Assembly: GCA_946482425.1 (NCBI GenBank)
Contig: CAMLRO010000012.1
Coordinates: 1 to 27,721, forward strand
From: an uncultured Lactobacillus sp.
Lineage (GTDB): Bacteria > Bacillota > Bacilli > Lactobacillales > Lactobacillaceae
DNA: 27,721 nt
Direction: 5' to 3'
Shown: positions 23,845 through 27,721 of the stretch, piece by piece
Layout of the letters: the number at the start of each line of letters is the position of its first letter
Numbering within the stretch: the stretch's first letter is position 1
Translations under genes and position numbers: made by a program
Notes under the pieces: generated by a model
What the model saw: the letters and a program-made list of their open reading frames with translations, nothing else
Databases searched by the model: none
What the model was told of the DNA's origin: nothing

Positions 23845-25275
23845 GTGAAAAGAACATTTTTAAACATTCTATATAATGCGGTTTACCAGATATTTTTGGT
23901 ATTAGTACCGCTAATAACCGTGCCTTACCTTTCCAGAATTTTAGGTCCTAAAACATATGGTATTTATAGCAATGTGAATAATATTGTTCAGTTCTTAATG
24001 ATATTCTGTACACTGTCTGTGTCATATATTGGTATGAGGACAATTTCGCAGATTAGAGCTTTTGGCAGTGGTCAAGATCTAACTAAAGCTTTTTGGGGAT
24101 TATGGTACTTTCAGGCAATAGCCGGCTTGGTGACAATTGCATTAGTAATTGCTGTAACCAGTTTTTTCCATATTAAGTACGGTCAATATTTGTTATTAAT
24201 GGTGCCTTACCTTATTTCAGCCCAAGTAGATATTTCCTGGTTCTTTCAGGGTCTGGCTGATTTTGGCCGGGTGGTTTTAAAAAATACTGCTGTTAAACTA
24301 GTATCTGTTATTTTGATTTTATTATGGGTTAAAAGTCCTGGTGATCTTTGGAAGTATATGTTGATTATGTCGGTTTCAACTATGTTGGGATCATTTGTCT
24401 TTTGGTTTGATATACACCGTTATGTAGGTGGACCTGTCAAACACTTTTATCAATATCGTGCGACTGTTAAGGCAATCATTACCCTTTTAATTCCGCAAAT
24501 TGCTACCCAAATTTATACTTCTCTCGATAAACCTATTTTGGGCCTTTTTCAAAATTCGACGCAGGTTGCTTTTTATGACAATTCACAAAGAATTTCCAAT
24601 ATGGTTTTGGGAATTGTAACCAGTATTTCCTTAGTTATTATGCCTAAAATGGCGGGTGAAGGAAAAAAAGAACAACGGGTTATTTTAAAAAAATCTTTGG
24701 AAGCAACAGTGATGCTGGGAACACTATTTGCAGTTATTATTATGGCTAATACCAAGGAATTTGTGCCTTTCTTTTTTGGGCATAAATTTATTCCAATGAC
24801 GCCTTTGATGTTCTTCTTCACTTTGACCATCATAATGATTCCCACAGGTGGAGTTTTTGCTAACCAATTTGCACTTGCAAACCACCGAGACCGAGATTAT
24901 GCCATTCCCGTTATAGTGGGAGCTATTTTAGAAGTAGTATTAAGCTATTTTTTGGATCAACTGTACGGTGCAACAGGAGCAATGATTGCAATTTTAATAA
25001 CTGAGTTTATAGTTTTGCTTTTACGACTATGGATTGTTCGTGATGGCTATGATTTTAAATATTCTTTTCGTGAAATTCCTAAATATTTTATAATTGCAAT
25101 TATTGTTTTGACAGCGGGGATGCTTTTGCCACAAATGTTTTCATCGGCATTTCTTAACATGCTAGTCAAATCAATCATTATGTTTGTTTTGTATATCGCT
25201 TTAATGTTCTTGTTGAAACTAGACTTTAATCAAGACATAATTTTGCTATTGAAGAAATTTTTTACCAGAGGTTAA
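23845..25275 (+). CDS. Wzx-type polysaccharide flippase
   Basis: A 476-residue integral membrane protein with about 12 to 14 hydrophobic segments, of the polysaccharide-transporter branch of the MOP superfamily. Family features include the N-terminal Y-N-A-V-Y-Q-I-F, V-P-Y-L-S-R-I-L-G-P-K-T-Y-G-I-Y and D-I-S-W-F-F-Q-G. It would flip a lipid-linked oligosaccharide or repeat unit outward. The start is GTG at 23845 with GAGGG (23834-23838) inside the end of the upstream gene. It stands between the glycerophosphotransferase-like and glycosyltransferase genes with gaps of three bases, a clear operon. No Wzy polymerase or ligase is in the window. Confidence 0.93.
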   Translation: MKRTFLNILYNAVYQIFLVLVPLITVPYLSRILGPKTYGIYSNVNNIVQFLMIFCTLSVSYIGMRTISQIRAFGSGQDLTKAFWGLWYFQAIAGLVTIALVIAVTSFFHIKYGQYLLLMVPYLISAQVDISWFFQGLADFGRVVLKNTAVKLVSVILILLWVKSPGDLWKYMLIMSVSTMLGSFVFWFDIHRYVGGPVKHFYQYRATVKAIITLLIPQIATQIYTSLDKPILGLFQNSTQVAFYDNSQRISNMVLGIVTSISLVIMPKMAGEGKKEQRVILKKSLEATVMLGTLFAVIIMANTKEFVPFFFGHKFIPMTPLMFFFTLTIIMIPTGGVFANQFALANHRDRDYAIPVIVGAILEVVLSYFLDQLYGATGAMIAILITEFIVLLLRLWIVRDGYDFKYSFREIPKYFIIAIIVLTAGMLLPQMFSSAFLNMLVKSIIMFVLYIALMFLLKLDFNQDIILLLKKFFTRG

Positions 25276-25278
25276 ATT

Positions 25279-25977
25279 ATGATTCCCAAAATAATTCACT
25301 ATGTATGGGTGGGGGGCAACCCTAAGCCTAAAAATATTCAGCGTTGCATGAAAACTTGGACAAAGCATTTGCAAGACTACCAAATAATCGAATGGAACGA
25401 ACAAAATTTTGATATCCACGAAAATAAATATGTTGAGCAGGCTTATCAAGCTAAAAAATGGGCATTTGTTTCCGATTATATCCGGGCTAAAGCTGTCTAT
25501 GAAATGGGCGGCATTTATATGGATACTGATGTTTTAGTCTTGGACAATTTGCATGATTTATTAGGTAATAGAGCTTTTGTCGGTTTTGAAAATAAAGAGA
25601 ATCCGTTTACGGCAGTCTTTGGCGCCGAAAAAGGTCATCCATTAATTAAAGACATGCTTTCTTATTATGATGACCGAGATTTTACATTTGATAAGCAGGA
25701 CCAATTGGCGGGAGTCAATACTGTATCGGTGTCTGACATTTTAAAAAACAAGTACGGTGCTCAGCCTAATAACAAGGAGCAGCAATTGCAGACCGGTATA
25801 CACGTTTATCCGGATGGCGTACTTTGTAATCCTTCTGCGCAGTCAAAGACCATCCATGTTTTTACCGGCACATGGATGGAAGGAGCTAAGCCACTGAAAA
25901 GAAAAATAGTGACGGCTCTGAAAGTCAGGATCAAAACGAAAAAAGAGGCAGCACTATATGCCAAAGTTTTCAGATAA
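25279..25977 (+). CDS. DXD-motif glycosyltransferase (capsular/GT32-like)
   Basis: A 232-residue glycosyltransferase. It opens with I-P-K-I-I-H-Y-V-W-V-G-G, the sugar-nucleotide entry of this family. It carries the metal-binding D-T-D at 82-84 within M-G-G-I-Y-M-D-T-D-V, after the conserved W-A-F-V-S-D-Y-I-R-A. No membrane segment was seen, so it acts in the cytoplasm on a lipid-linked acceptor. It starts three bases after the flippase stop. Its last 20 bases overlap the start of the SprT-like gene. Donor and acceptor sugars cannot be read. Confidence 0.92.
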   Translation: MIPKIIHYVWVGGNPKPKNIQRCMKTWTKHLQDYQIIEWNEQNFDIHENKYVEQAYQAKKWAFVSDYIRAKAVYEMGGIYMDTDVLVLDNLHDLLGNRAFVGFENKENPFTAVFGAEKGHPLIKDMLSYYDDRDFTFDKQDQLAGVNTVSVSDILKNKYGAQPNNKEQQLQTGIHVYPDGVLCNPSAQSKTIHVFTGTWMEGAKPLKRKIVTALKVRIKTKKEAALYAKVFR

Positions 25978-26434
25978 CCTGACTGAAGAAGAATTACAGA
26001 ACCTGGTGGCAGAAGTTTCTCTTAAGTATTTTGGTAGACAGTTTAAGCACCAAGTAAAAATTAATAAGCGCATGACAACAACTGGTGGTCGGTATCATTT
26101 AGATGATCACCACATTGAAATTAATGCGCATTTTTTAGTGCCGCAATATTATCAAGAATTGATTGGCATAATTAAGCACGAATTGACGCATTACCACTTA
26201 CATTTAAATCACAGAGGATATCGTCATCAAGACCATGATTTTAAAGTTTTACTTAATAAAGTTGGTGGTTCAAGGTATGCCCCGGATATTGGTCTCAGAC
26301 GCAAAAGAAAAGCAAAGTACTTATACATTTGCACAGTTTGCGGACAAAAGTATTGGCGAGTTCGCCGGCTAAATTTACGACGATATGCGTGTGGTCATTG
26401 TAAAGGTAAATTAAAACTGGTTGACTATGGATGA
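25958..26434 (+). CDS. sprT: SprT-like zinc metalloprotein
   Basis: A 158-residue SprT-family protein. The zinc site H-E-L-T-H is at 74-78 with a further His at 82. A C-terminal zinc ribbon has Cys125/Cys128 and Cys145/Cys148. The length and layout match the small bacterial SprT-like proteins; eukaryotic SPRTN relatives cut DNA-protein crosslinks, while the bacterial role is poorly known. The start has AAAGAGG (25942-25948) inside the glycosyltransferase gene and overlaps it by 20 bases, so it is expressed with the polymer genes, probably by chance of arrangement. There is no terminator right after it; the MarR-type promoter begins within 25 bases. Confidence 0.93.
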   Translation: MPKFSDNLTEEELQNLVAEVSLKYFGRQFKHQVKINKRMTTTGGRYHLDDHHIEINAHFLVPQYYQELIGIIKHELTHYHLHLNHRGYRHQDHDFKVLLNKVGGSRYAPDIGLRRKRKAKYLYICTVCGQKYWRVRRLNLRRYACGHCKGKLKLVDYG

Positions 26435-26457
26435 ATAAAAAAATTAAACATTTTTGT

Positions 26458-26487
26458 TTGACAAACTGTTAGGTACCAAACTATAAT
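26458..26487 (+). promoter_or_regulatory. Promoter of the MarR-type gene
   Basis: A perfect TTGACA (26458-26463), an 18-base spacer and a perfect TATAAT (26482-26487). One operator copy lies within the spacer and the second just after the expected start of transcription. Confidence 0.88.
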
Positions 26488-26515
26488 TTAATTGTAAATT
26501 ATATTAGGTACCTAA
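26469..26515. promoter_or_regulatory. Two GGTACC-centred operator copies (MarR autoregulation)
   Basis: TTAGGTACCAAA at 26469-26480 (one arm imperfect) and the perfect palindrome TTAGGTACCTAA at 26504-26515, centres 35 bases apart. The first sits between -35 and -10, the second about 15 bases into the transcript. This is the classic layout for repression by the MarR protein encoded 29 bases downstream. Confidence 0.75.
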
Positions 26516-26543
26516 CTTTTTATTACATAAAAGGAGCTTAATT

Positions 26544-27224
26544 ATGAGTCAAACAAGTGATCAACTAATGAAACAACTTCATTTTATTTTGCGGGCTAGT
26601 CGTTATTATATGTTTCAAAACAAAGAACCGATATCGGGACAAAAACGGGTATTGGCTGTTTTAAAACTTGAAGACGGTTTAACCCAAAATTATTTAGCTG
26701 AAATTTTGGCTTTGAAACCTGGTTCTTTAGCTGAATTATTGAAAAAAATGGAACTAAAAGGTGATATCTCACGTGAAGTTGATGAGCAGGACAAACGTGT
26801 TAAACGTGTTTATCTAACAGCAACTGGGAAAGAAAAGGCTGCCAAGCTGGCTGAATTAAAAGACAAGCAAGATACCGAGCCTTTCTTTGCCGGTTTGACT
26901 GCGCAAGAGCAGGAGCAATTTGGTCAATATCTGCAAAAAATTGCTGCTGGCTGGGATGAAGATTTTAAGGAAAAAGCCACTGATTTTGTTGATCCTGCCT
27001 ACCGTATGGAAAGGATTAAAAAATGGCGTAAATATGCTGAAGACCATGACTTCTCCAGGTCTGATATGCGAGACATGTGCCGCCACATGTATAGGAAGCA
27101 TCACTGCCATCATGACTTTGAACCACGTGACTTTACCAAAAATTGTTATAATTATGATAAGATGCATAAATATGATCGGGACTTTTGGCGCAAATTCTGG
27201 CATAATGAAAATGAAGAATTATAA
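26544..27224 (+). CDS. MarR-family regulator with His/Cys-rich C-terminal extension
   Basis: A 226-residue protein, longer than the usual 140-160 of MarR. Residues 1-145 are a normal winged-helix MarR domain with N-Y-L-A-E-I-L-A-L-K-P-G-S-L-A-E-L-L-K-K as recognition region and the wing S-R-E-V-D-E-Q-D-K-R-V-K-R-V-Y-L. Residues about 146-226 form an extra tail rich in His, Cys, Tyr and Asp: eight His (168, 181, 186, 187, 189, 190, 208, 220) and three Cys (179, 188, 201), densest in H-H-C-H-H. The tail could bind a metal or haem-like ligand (inference). The gene has its own promoter with two operators and is followed by a terminator and an ABC exporter gene, its likely target. Confidence 0.9.
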   Translation: MSQTSDQLMKQLHFILRASRYYMFQNKEPISGQKRVLAVLKLEDGLTQNYLAEILALKPGSLAELLKKMELKGDISREVDEQDKRVKRVYLTATGKEKAAKLAELKDKQDTEPFFAGLTAQEQEQFGQYLQKIAAGWDEDFKEKATDFVDPAYRMERIKKWRKYAEDHDFSRSDMRDMCRHMYRKHHCHHDFEPRDFTKNCYNYDKMHKYDRDFWRKFWHNENEEL

Positions 27225-27238
27225 TTAGCAAGATAAAT

Positions 27239-27272
27239 AAAGAGCTTTTCAATTATTGAAAAACTCTTTTAT
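27239..27272 (+). terminator. Terminator between the MarR-type and ABC exporter genes
   Basis: A 14-base stem with one mismatch, AAAGAGCTTTTCAA/TTGAAAAACTCTTT, a 3-base loop and TTATTT after it. It stands 32 bases before the exporter ATG with no promoter visible between, so exporter transcription must read through it or start within the hairpin region. Confidence 0.75.
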
Positions 27273-27303
27273 TTAGTCTAACTAAGGAAAGCCGGTATCT
27301 TTT

Positions 27304-27721
27304 ATGGCATTCAAGTCACTTAAAGATAAAACACAAAGTGTTAAATTCAGTGATTTTTTAAACTTGTTAAAAAGTTTGAATGTTAAAAAATCGTTATTTG
27401 CATTAGGGCTGTTTCTCAGTCTGATCACAAGTGTAGCAAATTTGGCTTTACCATTGTTAACCAGAGAATTAGTAGATACTAGCAAGTGGGATGATTTTAA
27501 TTATTCGAGCTTAATTATTATTATCATTGTTTTTGTCCTTCAATTAATTTTAGGAACAGTGGGCGGATTTGTTTTGCGCTATTTTGGTGAAAGCGTTGTT
27601 AAAAGTCTGCGCGAACGCCTGTGGGGTCATCTTTTAAAGCTGCCTGTAAGTTATTTTGATGTTACTAAAGTAGGTGAAAGCAGTTCTCGTTTGGTTAATG
27701 ATACGGGAATTATTAAAGATT
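27304..27721 (+). CDS. ABC exporter, membrane domain (N-terminal part, cut by window edge)
   Basis: The frame is open from ATG 27304 to the end of the window, 139 residues. The visible part is the first half of a type I exporter membrane domain. It has a cytoplasmic N-terminus, a helix at about 33-52, L-P-L-L-T-R-E-L-V-D, a second helix at about 70-93, and the typical P-V-S-Y-F-D-x4-G-E-x2-S-R-L-V-N-D-T. The nucleotide-binding domain would follow outside the window. AAGGAAA at 27284-27290 is rather far (13 bases) from the ATG. MarR-controlled pairs of such half-transporters in lactic acid bacteria usually export drugs, peptides or haem; the substrate here is unknown. Confidence 0.9.
   Translation, partial: MAFKSLKDKTQSVKFSDFLNLLKSLNVKKSLFALGLFLSLITSVANLALPLLTRELVDTSKWDDFNYSSLIIIIIVFVLQLILGTVGGFVLRYFGESVVKSLRERLWGHLLKLPVSYFDVTKVGESSSRLVNDTGIIKD

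Noticed and set aside
26856..27228. Open frames on both strands over the 3' part of the MarR-type gene
   Set aside because: The MarR frame has the promoter, ribosome site and domain; the others lack start signals and conserved features.
1..27721. Mobile element or prophage origin for the window
   Set aside because: No transposase, integrase, flanking direct repeats, tRNA gene or phage structural genes were seen, and gene style is uniform.

Overview
The window reads as chromosomal DNA of a low-GC Gram-positive lactic acid bacterium, most likely a Lactobacillus (inference). The supporting signs are an AT-rich sequence, strong Shine-Dalgarno sites, occasional GTG/TTG starts, a fructose/xylulose-phosphate phosphoketolase, and many short operons closed by intrinsic terminators. 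No tRNA, rRNA, CRISPR array, insertion sequence or prophage module was seen. Both ends are cut: an unidentified minus-strand gene at the left edge and an ABC exporter at the right edge.

Layout. 1-953 (minus): a DeoR-type regulator followed by the cut unknown gene. 1163-3696: phosphoketolase, divergent from the regulator, with its own promoter and terminator. 3720-6650: a P-type cation ATPase behind a structured leader that ends in a terminator and resembles a short yybP-ykoY (manganese) riboswitch. 6663-7112 (minus): free methionine-R-sulfoxide reductase. 7444-10373: a glutamine/polar amino acid ABC transporter (glnQ, glnH and two permeases). 10397-18527: the most interesting block. An Amadori-sugar deglycase (FrlB/FraB type, with the family's Glu214/His230 pair) and a fructosamine-type kinase (FrlD) are followed by a complete Opp-type peptide transporter (oppABCDF) and a ClbS/DfsB-type gene. 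18772-19530: a GntR/HutC regulator, probably controlling that block. A HutC-like dyad (TGGT-N4-ACCA) lies upstream of frlB.

19561-21253 holds a minus-strand TetR regulator with a palindrome over its own -10 box, and a CPBP-family membrane protein. 21439-22391 is an aldo/keto reductase with its own promoter. 22699-26434 is a small surface-polymer cluster: a CDP-glycerol glycerophosphotransferase-like protein, a Wzx-type flippase and a DXD glycosyltransferase, with a SprT-like metalloprotein gene overlapping the end. 26458-27721 is a MarR regulator with two GGTACC-centred operators and an unusual His/Cys-rich tail, then the first part of an ABC exporter.

How it fits together (inference): the central block would import glycated (Amadori) peptides or amino acids through Opp, phosphorylate the sugar with the PfkB kinase and split the product with the SIS-domain deglycase. 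That would yield glucose 6-phosphate plus a free amino acid or peptide. Carbon then enters central metabolism, for which phosphoketolase is also encoded nearby. The remaining genes serve metal homeostasis, methionine repair, amino acid uptake, cell-surface polymer modification and regulated export.
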